Positions 17,530 through 24,352 of a stretch of DNA of 64,000 nt are shown in pieces. Source of the stretch: Micromonospora arida (GTDB lineage: Bacteria; Actinomycetota; Actinomycetes; Mycobacteriales; Micromonosporaceae); NCBI RefSeq assembly GCF_003857035.1, contig NZ_QGSY01000148.1:24194-88193 (forward strand). Direction: 5' to 3'. The notes beneath the pieces were generated by a model that saw only the letters and a program-made list of their open reading frames with translations, ran no database searches and was not told the DNA's origin. The translations under genes were made by a program, and so were the position numbers. How positions within the stretch are numbered: position 1 is the stretch's first letter; each line of letters opens with the position of its first letter.

Positions 17530-17659
17530 CAACCATAGTTGACACCATCTCCCGGCAAAAAGGCGGCCTCTACCTGCTGCCGGGCTCCACAGTCAATCGA
17601 CGAGCGGGCTCTTGCGCAGCTGTTGCGCGATCACGATCACTAATCTACAACTATAGTTG
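17530..17659. promoter_or_regulatory. Paired palindromic operators in the divergent HTH-TPR/transposase-like promoter region
   Basis: CAACCATAGTTG (17530-17541) and CAACTATAGTTG (17648-17659) are 12-bp palindromes differing in one base. One lies 82 bp upstream of the HTH-TPR start and the other 34 bp upstream of the 61-residue ORF. The right copy contains TATAGT, a good -10 hexamer, so binding there would block transcription. Autoregulation by the HTH-TPR protein is the simplest reading. Confidence 0.55.
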
Positions 17660-17693
17660 CCATCGCTTCGAGGTGTTTCAACGGGGAGTAAAC

Positions 17694-17879
17694 GTGAGCG
17701 TACGCAGCACTGTGGGCAGAGTCGTAGCGTCGACCATCCTGGCCGTGGTCACGACCTTGGTCGCGGCGGCCGAGATGCAGCCCGACGAGGTCCGGAACTT
17801 CGAACACGCGGTGGTGGCCACCTCGACGGAGGTGGGAGGTCACGCGGGTCCAGGCACAGCGGACGACTGGCCGTGGTGA
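17694..17879 (+). CDS. Small membrane or secreted peptide coupled to the transposase-like gene
   Basis: 61 residues from GTG 17694, with GGGGAG upstream. One hydrophobic segment (about 9-27, 'VVASTILAVVTTLVAAAEM') is followed by an acidic-to-neutral tail ending 'TADDWPW'. The stop overlaps the next ATG as TGATG, so translation of the transposase-like gene probably depends on it. No family was recognised. The TATAGT-containing palindrome lies 34 bp upstream. It could be a signal peptide-bearing precursor or only a translated leader. Confidence 0.5.
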   Translation: MSVRSTVGRVVASTILAVVTTLVAAAEMQPDEVRNFEHAVVATSTEVGGHAGPGTADDWPW

Positions 17880-19051
17880 TGGTGATCCGGACGCCGACAG
17901 CCCCTCCCCCGCAGAGCGGACGTCTGCCCGAGGCCGTCGCGGATTCCTTCACCCACCTGTTCCGCCGCGTCGCCCCGCACTTCGGTCGACGCGAGGTACG
18001 CCAACACGCCCAGGACTACCTCTGGGGCCTACTGGGAGATCTGCCGCGCAAGAACGGTGCCCGCTTGGCGGTGAACGCCGGACTGACCAGTCCGGACGGA
18101 CTCCAGCGCCTGCTTACCACGGCGGTCTGGGGCACCGACGCTGTCCAGGGCGAGGTCCGGGACTACCTGCTGAGGCGGTTGAACGAACCCGACGGGGTGC
18201 TCGTCGTGGGCGAGGGTGGCTTCACCAAACGCGGTGACCGGTCGGCCGGCGTCGCCGAACAGTTCAATCCATGCACCGGGCGGATCGAGAACTGCCAGGT
18301 CGCCATGTTTCTCAGTTACGCGTCCGACCTCGGCAGCGCACTGGTCGACCGGATGCTCTTCCTGCCCCGCCCCTGGGCCGACGACCCGGTCCGACGACAG
18401 CTGGCCGGCGTACCGGCGGACGTCGGTTTTGCCACCAAGGCCGAGCTGACCGCGATGATGCTCGACCGGGTGGTCCGGGCCGGTGCGCCCTTCCGGTGGT
18501 TGGTAGGTGGTCACGGCGAGCACGCACGATCCCTGAAGGACTACTGCGAGAAACGCGGTATCGGGTACGTCCTCCAGGTCGACCGGACCGAGGAGCAGCC
18601 GGGGGTCGGCGCGATCGAGGAGGTGATCCGACTCATCCCGCCCGATGCGTTCCGACGGCGCATCCACGGTGACGTACCGAGCGGCCTCCAGTCCGACTGG
18701 GCAGTTGTGGAGACCGGACCCGGAGCGCCGGGATTCCGGCGCATGCTGCTCGTCGGCCGCACCGTTCGGGCGCCCTCGGAGGTGGTCCTGTTCGACTGCC
18801 ACGCCCCGGATGGCACCTCACTCGGTCACCTGGTCCGGGCGGCCGATCAACGGTTCGCCACGCTGGAGTGCCTGCTCGACGCGCGGAACCGGGCCGGGCT
18901 GGACGACTACGAGGTGCGCAAGTACGGCGCGTGGCACCGCCACGTGACGTTGACTCTCCTGGTCGCCGGTCTACTGCGGATTTCCGCGCCGAATCAGGCT
19001 CTGCCGAGCGTCCGGGCTCCGGCCACCCTCAGCCGAAGCGGCTGCTCATGA
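17879..19051 (+). CDS. IS701-type transposase-like protein, catalytic residues lost
   Basis: 390 residues, full length for IS701 transposases and clearly of that fold: 'GRIENCQVAMFLSYAS', 'LFLPRPWADD', 'FATKAELTAMML', 'WHRHVTLTLL'. The DDE residues are not conserved. Family 'DETGF' is 'GEGGF' here (Asp replaced by Gly111). 'TGDEVYG' is 'VGGHGEH' (Asp replaced by Gly211). The 'EECF' motif is 'LECL' (330-ish). No terminal inverted repeats or target duplications were seen. It therefore looks like a retained, non-transposing protein rather than a mobile element. It is coupled to the 61-residue ORF and oriented toward the bacteriocin genes. Confidence 0.8.
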   Translation: MVIRTPTAPPPQSGRLPEAVADSFTHLFRRVAPHFGRREVRQHAQDYLWGLLGDLPRKNGARLAVNAGLTSPDGLQRLLTTAVWGTDAVQGEVRDYLLRRLNEPDGVLVVGEGGFTKRGDRSAGVAEQFNPCTGRIENCQVAMFLSYASDLGSALVDRMLFLPRPWADDPVRRQLAGVPADVGFATKAELTAMMLDRVVRAGAPFRWLVGGHGEHARSLKDYCEKRGIGYVLQVDRTEEQPGVGAIEEVIRLIPPDAFRRRIHGDVPSGLQSDWAVVETGPGAPGFRRMLLVGRTVRAPSEVVLFDCHAPDGTSLGHLVRAADQRFATLECLLDARNRAGLDDYEVRKYGAWHRHVTLTLLVAGLLRISAPNQALPSVRAPATLSRSGCS

Positions 19052-19289
19052 ACCGCACGGTCCCACCATATGACTGGTCGACCGACTGTCCCGAGCGCCA
19101 CGGCCACACCCGGCTGACGCAGTTCGGCGCCCCGTCGGGCTGGAACCGACCGGCTCACACCGCAGTTGCGGCTGTGGCGGCCCCCGACTCACCCCCGTTG
19201 TCGGAACGACTGCTTCCGGCACGTCCGTCAATGTGCGTAAGTGTCGCGTACGAACCGTACGACCCACTGCCGCACTTTCATGCGAAAGG

Positions 19290-19318
19290 TTGACTACCGC
19301 TTTCGACGGGACTTTGAT
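19290..19318 (+). promoter_or_regulatory. Probable promoter of the circular bacteriocin operon
   Basis: TTGACT (19290-19295), 17 bases, then TTTGAT (19313-19318). The first start codon is at 19445, giving a leader of about 115-120 nt. A repeated CGTACG pair lies about 30 bases upstream of the -35. Confidence 0.5.
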
Positions 19319-19322
19319 GAAT

Positions 19323-19351
19323 CCCGCACCGACAATTATCGGCGGTGCGGG
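19323..19351 (+). promoter_or_regulatory. 5' leader hairpin of the bacteriocin transcript
   Basis: CCCGCACCG (19323-19331) pairs with CGGTGCGGG (19343-19351) around an 11-base AT-rich loop, right at or just after the predicted transcription start. It may stabilise the mRNA 5' end or act in attenuation; no ligand class is recognised. Confidence 0.5.
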
Positions 19352-19444
19352 AGCGAGGTCGGGAGAATGCCGACAAGGCTGTCCACGCAGCATCCTGAAT
19401 CACGCTCCGGGAAGCCCGGAAAGTTCCAGCGAAAGGACGAAGAC

Positions 19445-19708
19445 ATGCAGGTATCGCAGTTCCCCAGAAAGGTCGCGCCGGCGGCACTCGCTCCGGCTGC
19501 GGCGGCATCGGCGCTGCTCGGCGCTGGTCCCATCGGTCAGGTGGTGGCTCACTTCAACCTGAGCTACAGCACCGCAGCAGCAGTCGTCGGCGCGGTCGCA
19601 ACCGGCGGATACGCCCTCGACTTCGTTTTCCCCTGGGTAATTCCGTTCGTCGGCACCATTCAGGCCATCATCATCGCTGCCGGCACCGGCGCAGCTATCG
19701 GCTGGTAA
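19445..19708 (+). CDS. Circular bacteriocin precursor 1 (AS-48/circularin-like)
   Basis: 87 residues: a 32-residue leader and a predicted 55-residue core beginning VVAHFNLS and ending GAAIGW. The core is almost wholly hydrophobic, rich in Ala/Gly/Val/Ile, with no Cys, Lys or Arg and one Asp, and it ends in Trp. In enterocin AS-48 Phe5 follows MAKE and the last residue is Trp; here Phe5 follows VVAH, which suggests cleavage after ...GPIGQ and joining of Val1 to Trp55. Start ATG 19445 has AAAGGA nine bases upstream. Its paralogue follows after 37 bases. Cleavage and cyclisation are inferred, not visible. Confidence 0.8.
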   Translation: MQVSQFPRKVAPAALAPAAAASALLGAGPIGQVVAHFNLSYSTAAAVVGAVATGGYALDFVFPWVIPFVGTIQAIIIAAGTGAAIGW

Positions 19709-19745
19709 TTCGATGAGCCCTGTCGCGCAACCAGAGGAGCTTAAA

Positions 19746-20006
19746 ATGGAAACTGTCACGGACCGTCCGGGAGCGCGCAAGCCGCTCGCACTCCTCCCAC
19801 TTCCGGTCCTCGCCGTACTCGCCAATCCGGTCGGCCGAGTGGTCGAGCATTTCCACGTCAGCGCCGCAGTCGCTGGCGCGGCGGTCACCGCCATCGTCGG
19901 GGGAGGCTGGGAGGTTGCTCTGGTCTTCCCGTGGATCATCCCCGCCGAGGCGACCGTGGCGGGCCTGGTCGCGGTGATGGGAACCGCGGCCGCCATCGCC
20001 TGGTGA
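19746..20006 (+). CDS. Circular bacteriocin precursor 2 (AS-48-like)
   Basis: 86 residues: a 31-residue leader and a 55-residue core that aligns with precursor 1 without gaps, about 24 of 55 identical by eye, including the shared VFPW-I-P motif and the C-terminal AAI-W. The core start VVEHFHVSAAVAG...GGGW is close to AS-48 MAKEFGIPAAVAG...AGGW, and the end AIAW matches AS-48 VIAW. Three Glu, two His, no Lys/Arg and no Cys give net negative charge. AS-48 by contrast is strongly cationic. AGAGGAG lies before ATG 19746. Confidence 0.85.
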   Translation: METVTDRPGARKPLALLPLPVLAVLANPVGRVVEHFHVSAAVAGAAVTAIVGGGWEVALVFPWIIPAEATVAGLVAVMGTAAAIAW

Positions 20007-20032
20007 CGATCTGAACCGACGACTGACATCGT

Positions 20033-20064
20033 GGGGTGGGGGCGGGTCATGCCGCCCTCACCCC
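20033..20064 (+). terminator. Attenuator-like hairpin between precursor genes and maturation/export genes
   Basis: GGGGTGGGGGCGG (20033-20045) pairs over 13 bp, with one G-U, with 20052-20064 around a six-base loop. It ends seven bases before AAGGAGG of the next gene. Its place between the small precursor genes and the membrane genes suggests partial termination or mRNA stabilisation, so that precursors are made in excess. Confidence 0.6.
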
Positions 20065-20081
20065 GGGCCGAAGGAGGGTCT

Positions 20082-21485
20082 GTGACGCGAGTGGCGATGG
20101 TGCTCTGGCTGGGCGAGTTGCGGGTGCAGCGACTTCTCAGCCGACGCCCGTCGGTGGCGATCGCCCAACTGGTTCCGATCGCGCTGATCCTCGTCTTCCT
20201 CGGCCTCCGGGTGAACCACGCGCTGGCTGCCGGACACCTGGCGCTGGCCAACGTCGCGGTGCTCTCCGTCGTCGGAACTTTCCTGGTCTTCGCCAACGTG
20301 ATCATCACCGGTGAGGAGGGACAGGCCCGGGTGCAGGACATCCGGGCCTGGACCCAACCGCTACCGGTAAGCCACCAGCAACTGCGGGTCCTGCTGCTGG
20401 TCGTCGGTGTGCTTCGCGGCTCACTGTTCACAGTGACACTGGTCGGCACCGCCGCGACCGGCGCTTTCCTTGCCCGGGACAGTTGGTTCAACCAGGCAGA
20501 GATCGTGATATCGGCGCTGGTACTACCGTTGCTGCCGGTGGCGGCCGGGCTCTGGGTTGGTGCGCGTCGGTCGGGTCCGGTATCGCCAGGCTTCGTGACA
20601 GTCCCGCTGGGCGTCGCGACGATCGCGACGGCCGTACCGTTGCCGGATCCGCACGGCGCCCTGGCGGTGGTCGCGCGGGTGCTGGCGGCGCCCGGAGTCA
20701 CCCTGCTGGGCGGCACGGACCCGGCTACCGCCGTCGCGGTACTGCTTGTCTGGACAGCCACGGCAGGCTGGTTTCTCACCCGCCTCGATCGGGCGGTGCA
20801 CACCACCACCGTCGGGGCCCGGCTTCCGCTGGCGGGACGACTCGGCACCGGTCCGGTGGGTCGCCGGGTCGGCGCCGACCTCGTCCTGCACCGCCTCCGG
20901 CCACGCGACGTGGCCGAGGTGGTTCTGCTGGCGGCAGCTCTCGGGGCGGTCGCCGCGCTCGCCCTGGCGGCTGCCGACGACGGTCCACTGCCCGCCACCG
21001 TGCTCACGGTCACCGGCCTCGCGCTACCCGCCAGCACGCTGGGCTACCGCCAGGTTCGGGCCGGAACCGTACTCGACGTGCCCACGCTGGAGTGGATCAG
21101 CACGTTGCCGTTACCCCCCGGCACCCTGGCGTGGAGGCGACACCTGGTGGCGACCGCAGGGGCGGCGGTGGCGGTGGCGGTGTTCCTCGCGGTACTGCTG
21201 GCCATCACCGCGGTCGGGCTGCCCGGGCCCTGCCTGGCCATGATCGTCCTCTCGCCGCTCGTCCTCACCGGCTGGTTTGCCCTGTCGGCGAACGCGCGGG
21301 GAGGCCGTCGGATCCTGGCCTACCTGGCCCTCAGCGCGCTGACCGGCCTACGCCTGATCACCGCGGCCGTGCTGGTGGTCATCGGCTGCCCACCATCGGT
21401 CGCCGTCACACTGCTGGCACTCGACCTCGGTATCGCCCTGGCCGGCCACCTGCTCGTCCGCCACCAGACAAGGAGTTTCCGATGA
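20082..21485 (+). CDS. Multi-spanning membrane protein of the bacteriocin operon (permease/maturation component)
   Basis: 467 residues from GTG 20082, which follows AAGGAGG. About 12 hydrophobic segments are arranged as two similar halves, each with a TM bundle and a conserved-looking loop ('ARVQDIRAWTQPLPVSHQQL' in the first half, 'LEWISTLPLPPGTLAWRR' in the second). This looks like an internally duplicated ABC-2-type permease. In AS-48-type loci a large multi-TM protein (As-48B position) is required for maturation or secretion, and this gene takes that place. The next gene overlaps by ATGA. A permease partner for the ATPase at 22014 is the other reading. Confidence 0.7.
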   Translation: MTRVAMVLWLGELRVQRLLSRRPSVAIAQLVPIALILVFLGLRVNHALAAGHLALANVAVLSVVGTFLVFANVIITGEEGQARVQDIRAWTQPLPVSHQQLRVLLLVVGVLRGSLFTVTLVGTAATGAFLARDSWFNQAEIVISALVLPLLPVAAGLWVGARRSGPVSPGFVTVPLGVATIATAVPLPDPHGALAVVARVLAAPGVTLLGGTDPATAVAVLLVWTATAGWFLTRLDRAVHTTTVGARLPLAGRLGTGPVGRRVGADLVLHRLRPRDVAEVVLLAAALGAVAALALAAADDGPLPATVLTVTGLALPASTLGYRQVRAGTVLDVPTLEWISTLPLPPGTLAWRRHLVATAGAAVAVAVFLAVLLAITAVGLPGPCLAMIVLSPLVLTGWFALSANARGGRRILAYLALSALTGLRLITAAVLVVIGCPPSVAVTLLALDLGIALAGHLLVRHQTRSFR

Positions 21486-22021
21486 CAGTAGCGCCCACCA
21501 CGGCGCCACCCCGCGCGCGGCCGGCGCCGTTCGGCCTGACGTTTGTCGCGAGCGCCGCCATCTACCTTGTCCTGGCCGGATTCGCCGCATGGACCGCCTG
21601 GGCCGACACCGCGACCCCGCTGACCCCGCGCACCAGCGACGCCTCCACCTGGGATCTCCTCCTGCACAACATGGGCGTGCTGGTGTGGTTGGCAGGTGGA
21701 CTCTGCACGGCCGGCCTGCTCACCGGAGCGGTCCTCGGCCTCAATGGCATCCTGCTGGGCTGGGTGGTGGGTAAGCAACTCGCCGCCGGCGACGGGGCCG
21801 CTCTCCTCACCGGCATGCTTCCGCACCTGCCCTTCGAGATCACGGCCTACCTGATCAGCGCCGCCGCGAGCATCCGGTTCGGCCTCGACATCGCCGGGCG
21901 CCTACGACGCCGTTCGGCGCAGCGCCCCGTGCCCTGGGCGGGCTGGGTCCGCGTTCAGGCGTACGCGCTGGTGCTGCTGATCGTCGCGGCTCTGGTGGAG
22001 GCGAACGTCTCACATGTCTAG
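21482..22021 (+). CDS. SpoIIM/DUF95-family membrane protein of circular bacteriocin loci
   Basis: 179 residues with about five TM segments and the SpoIIM/DUF95 pattern: 'LLHNMGVLVWLAGGLCTAGL', 'LNGILLGWVVGKQL', 'LPHLPFEITAYLISAAASIR'. DUF95 proteins (As-48C and equivalents) are the most constant companion of circular bacteriocin precursors and are thought to help cyclisation, export or immunity. Start and stop overlap neighbours (ATGA upstream, eight bases downstream), showing tight coupling in the operon. This gene is the strongest context evidence for the class call. Confidence 0.82.
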   Translation: MTVAPTTAPPRARPAPFGLTFVASAAIYLVLAGFAAWTAWADTATPLTPRTSDASTWDLLLHNMGVLVWLAGGLCTAGLLTGAVLGLNGILLGWVVGKQLAAGDGAALLTGMLPHLPFEITAYLISAAASIRFGLDIAGRLRRRSAQRPVPWAGWVRVQAYALVLLIVAALVEANVSHV

Positions 22022-22727
22022 TTCGAGCACCGTCCGTACCCAGGGGCCGATCGGACGGCAGGGAGAGGACCCACCAATCGAGGCGTACGGCGTCACCGCC
22101 GGATACGACCAGAAAGACGTACTTGTCGACGTCGACCTGACTGTGCCGACCGGCTCGACGGTACGTGTCACCGGCCGCAACGCCGCGGGCAAGAGCACTC
22201 TGGTGCGGTGCCTCGCCGGGATCGTACCGACCCGGGCCGGACGCATCACCGTGTGCGGCCACGACCTGGTGACCGACCCGGTGGCGGCTCGCAAGCATCT
22301 GGGCTACTCGGCTGGCTCCGGGCCGTTCACCTACCTCACCGGCCGTGAACATCTGCGACTCGCCCGCCGGGTGCACGGCTTCCCGCTCGATCGGGAGGTC
22401 GAACTGCTGGACCGGTTCGCCGGCTGGGCCGTCGTGAGCGACCTCGACATGGAGGTCCGGCGTTACTCGCACGGAATGCGGCAACAACTGTCACTGCTGC
22501 TCGCGGTGGCCCACGATCCGTGCGTGCTGTTGCTCGACGAGGCGGTCGACGGTCTCGACGACGAAACCCTGGCGCTGTGGTGTGGACACCTGCGGGAGCG
22601 CGCCGCCATCGGCCGCAGCCTGGTCTACGTCGAGCACCGCGACGAGGTGGCGGCGCGCTTCCCCGCTGCCCGGACTGTTCCGCTCGACGGATCCACGTCG
22701 AGCCCGCCCGACCATGGAGGTCACTGA
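22014..22727 (+). CDS. ABC transporter ATP-binding protein 1 of the bacteriocin operon
   Basis: 237 residues. Walker A is 'GRNAAGKST', the signature is a variant 'RYSHGMRQQ' (canonical LSGGQ), and Walker B 'VLLLDEAVDGLD' is intact. It corresponds in position and size to the As-48D-type ATPase that works with the multi-TM and DUF95 proteins in secretion and basal immunity. It starts inside the DUF95 gene and its stop overlaps the next ATG as TGATG. Confidence 0.85.
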   Translation: MSSSSTVRTQGPIGRQGEDPPIEAYGVTAGYDQKDVLVDVDLTVPTGSTVRVTGRNAAGKSTLVRCLAGIVPTRAGRITVCGHDLVTDPVAARKHLGYSAGSGPFTYLTGREHLRLARRVHGFPLDREVELLDRFAGWAVVSDLDMEVRRYSHGMRQQLSLLLAVAHDPCVLLLDEAVDGLDDETLALWCGHLRERAAIGRSLVYVEHRDEVAARFPAARTVPLDGSTSSPPDHGGH

Positions 22728-23098
22728 TGGACAACACCAGCAGGTACGCGGCCACCCGCCTTCCCGCCGACCTGATGGCCCACGCGATCTGGATCCCGAC
22801 CGGTGCCGAGACGGGTGGCGGACGCACGGTGTTCGTCACCGAGCGGTCCCGCCGTCGAGTTGCGGTGGTGCTGCTTCCGGTCGTGCTGCTGGGTCTGGTG
22901 CTGAGCATCGCCTACGCCCCGCGTACCTGGCTGGCGCCGCTGGTCCTGTTAGCGGGCGCAGTCGCTGGAGCCGTGGCCTTCTACCACCGGGGCGGCCGGG
23001 CGGGTTTCTACCGTCTCGAGGACGACGGGCGGCTCGGTGAGTTCCTCGGTCGGCAGAACCCCGGCCTGTCCCAGCACCGGCGTGTCCGGGCTTCCTGA
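22727..23098 (+). CDS. Small membrane protein of the bacteriocin operon
   Basis: 123 residues. A polar N-terminal part of about 45 residues is followed by two adjacent TM segments (about 46-64 and 68-86) after 'ERSRRRVAV', then a basic tail ('LSQHRRVRAS'). No family was recognised. Small cationic membrane proteins in this position commonly give immunity in circular bacteriocin clusters, so an immunity or accessory role is inferred. It is coupled to the ATPase gene upstream. Confidence 0.65.
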   Translation: MDNTSRYAATRLPADLMAHAIWIPTGAETGGGRTVFVTERSRRRVAVVLLPVVLLGLVLSIAYAPRTWLAPLVLLAGAVAGAVAFYHRGGRAGFYRLEDDGRLGEFLGRQNPGLSQHRRVRAS

Positions 23099-23109
23099 AG
23101 GAGGAGAAC

Positions 23110-23433
23110 GTGAGCGTCAGAATCAGGATGGTCGTCACCCTCGTCGCAGCCGCCGCCGCCCTGGTGTGCGGGCTGATCGCCGCGCCCGACTACCTTTCGG
23201 CCGTCCACGCGGCGCGGGCCGTGCACGGTCAGCCACCGGCCGCACCGATGCTCATGATGATCGGCTCACTGCTCGGACTGCTCTCCTGGGTGTCCGCCGT
23301 CTCGGTGCAGTGGCGCAACCGCCAGTTCGGCTGGATCGTCGCCTCCATCGTGCTGTCCTACGTCGGCGTCATCACCTACGCCGTCCTCACCCTGAGCCGG
23401 CCCCGACCCACGACCGTGCCAGCCGGGGCGTGA
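23110..23433 (+). CDS. Small three-TM membrane protein, candidate immunity protein
   Basis: 107 residues from GTG 23110, with AAGGAGG upstream. Three TM helices (about 8-27, 46-66, 73-93) are connected by short loops, one carrying 'VQWRNRQFGW'. No family match is recognised. Size, topology and place between two ABC ATPase genes fit the small immunity proteins of circular bacteriocin loci. It ends one base before the next GTG. Confidence 0.6.
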   Translation: MSVRIRMVVTLVAAAAALVCGLIAAPDYLSAVHAARAVHGQPPAAPMLMMIGSLLGLLSWVSAVSVQWRNRQFGWIVASIVLSYVGVITYAVLTLSRPRPTTVPAGA

Positions 23434-23434
23434 C

Positions 23435-24352
23435 GTGAAGGAACCGTTGCTTGCGCTGGACGCGGTCACGGTCGGGATGAAGTCGCGGACGATCCTGTCC
23501 GAGGTCTCTCTGCGACTCACGCCTGGCGGATGGTTCGGGCTGGTCGGGCCGAACGGGTGCGGAAAGACCACGCTGATGCGCGCCGCGCTCGGGCTGCTCC
23601 GGCCGTTGGCAGGCACGGTCCGACTGGCTGGTACGCCGCCGCCGTACCCGACGCGGTGGGCCTCGGCATCGTTCGGCCCCCGCCTGACCCACCCGCGTAG
23701 GAGGGTACGAACCGAGCTGCGACTACGGGTCTCGGCGATCGGCGGTGACCGGTCTGACCTCGACCGGGCCTGGGCGGATACCGGACTGACCGATTCCCGG
23801 GTGTGTTGCGGGGACCTTTCCCTGGGCCAGGCGCAGCGGTTGGCCGTCGCCACGGCGCTCGTGGGTCAGCCGCGCCTGCTCGTGCTGGACGAACCGACCG
23901 TGGGGCTGGACGCGGGCGCGGTCCACTGGTTGCGCAACCGGCTTCGACGGTACGCGGCGGCCGGGGGGTGCGTCTGGGTGTCCTCTCACGACCTCCACGA
24001 GGTGGAGCGCAGCGCCGACGAGATAGCCGTGCTCGGCCAAGGACGACTGGCCTACGCCGGTCCCGTCGCGGGATTCGTCGGTGAACGGGCCGTCGCAGTG
24101 CACCTGCGCTCCAGCGAACCGGATCTGCTCCGGCGGGTCCTGGCACAGTCGGGCGCACGCTTCAGCGAAGAGCCCGACCTGGGGGTCACGGTGCACGACG
24201 GTGACGCGGCTCAACTGGGGCGACTGCTCGCCGCTCACCAGGTGCCGCTGCTTTCCATGGCGGGGCCATCGTCGGACGGTCTGCGATCGGCCCTCGACGA
24301 TCTGGTCACGGTTGCCGGTCGACCAGGCGCAGAGAAGGGGCGGATCCAGTGA
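23435..24352 (+). CDS. ABC transporter ATP-binding protein 2 of the bacteriocin operon
   Basis: 305 residues. Walker A 'GPNGCGKTT', signature 'LSLGQAQRL' (LSGGQ-like), Walker B 'LLVLDEPTVGLD', and switch His in 'VSSHDLHEVE'. The extra ~80 C-terminal residues are as in drug- and bacteriocin-export ATPases. With the following permease it forms a second exporter, probably for self-protection or secretion. In AS-48 loci a separate EFGH transporter raises immunity. It overlaps the permease start by four bases. Confidence 0.85.
   Translation: MKEPLLALDAVTVGMKSRTILSEVSLRLTPGGWFGLVGPNGCGKTTLMRAALGLLRPLAGTVRLAGTPPPYPTRWASASFGPRLTHPRRRVRTELRLRVSAIGGDRSDLDRAWADTGLTDSRVCCGDLSLGQAQRLAVATALVGQPRLLVLDEPTVGLDAGAVHWLRNRLRRYAAAGGCVWVSSHDLHEVERSADEIAVLGQGRLAYAGPVAGFVGERAVAVHLRSSEPDLLRRVLAQSGARFSEEPDLGVTVHDGDAAQLGRLLAAHQVPLLSMAGPSSDGLRSALDDLVTVAGRPGAEKGRIQ

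Larger units (their letters stand above)
19052..19444 (+). other. Leader and promoter region of the bacteriocin precursor genes
   Basis: 393 bases with no gene. It contains CGTACG-AAC-CGTACG (19247-19261), two identical six-base palindromes that could be an activator site. A promoter-like pair at 19290-19318 and a leader hairpin at 19323-19351 follow. The separate promoter suggests the precursors are not simply read through from the transposase-like gene. Confidence 0.55.

Noticed and set aside
17879..19051. Active insertion sequence
   Set aside because: Catalytic Asp residues are replaced and no terminal inverted repeats or target duplication could be found.
19445..20006. Lanthipeptide, sactipeptide or lasso precursors
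   Set aside because: No Cys in either peptide and no LanM/LanB, radical SAM or lasso cyclase genes; composition and neighbours fit circular bacteriocins.
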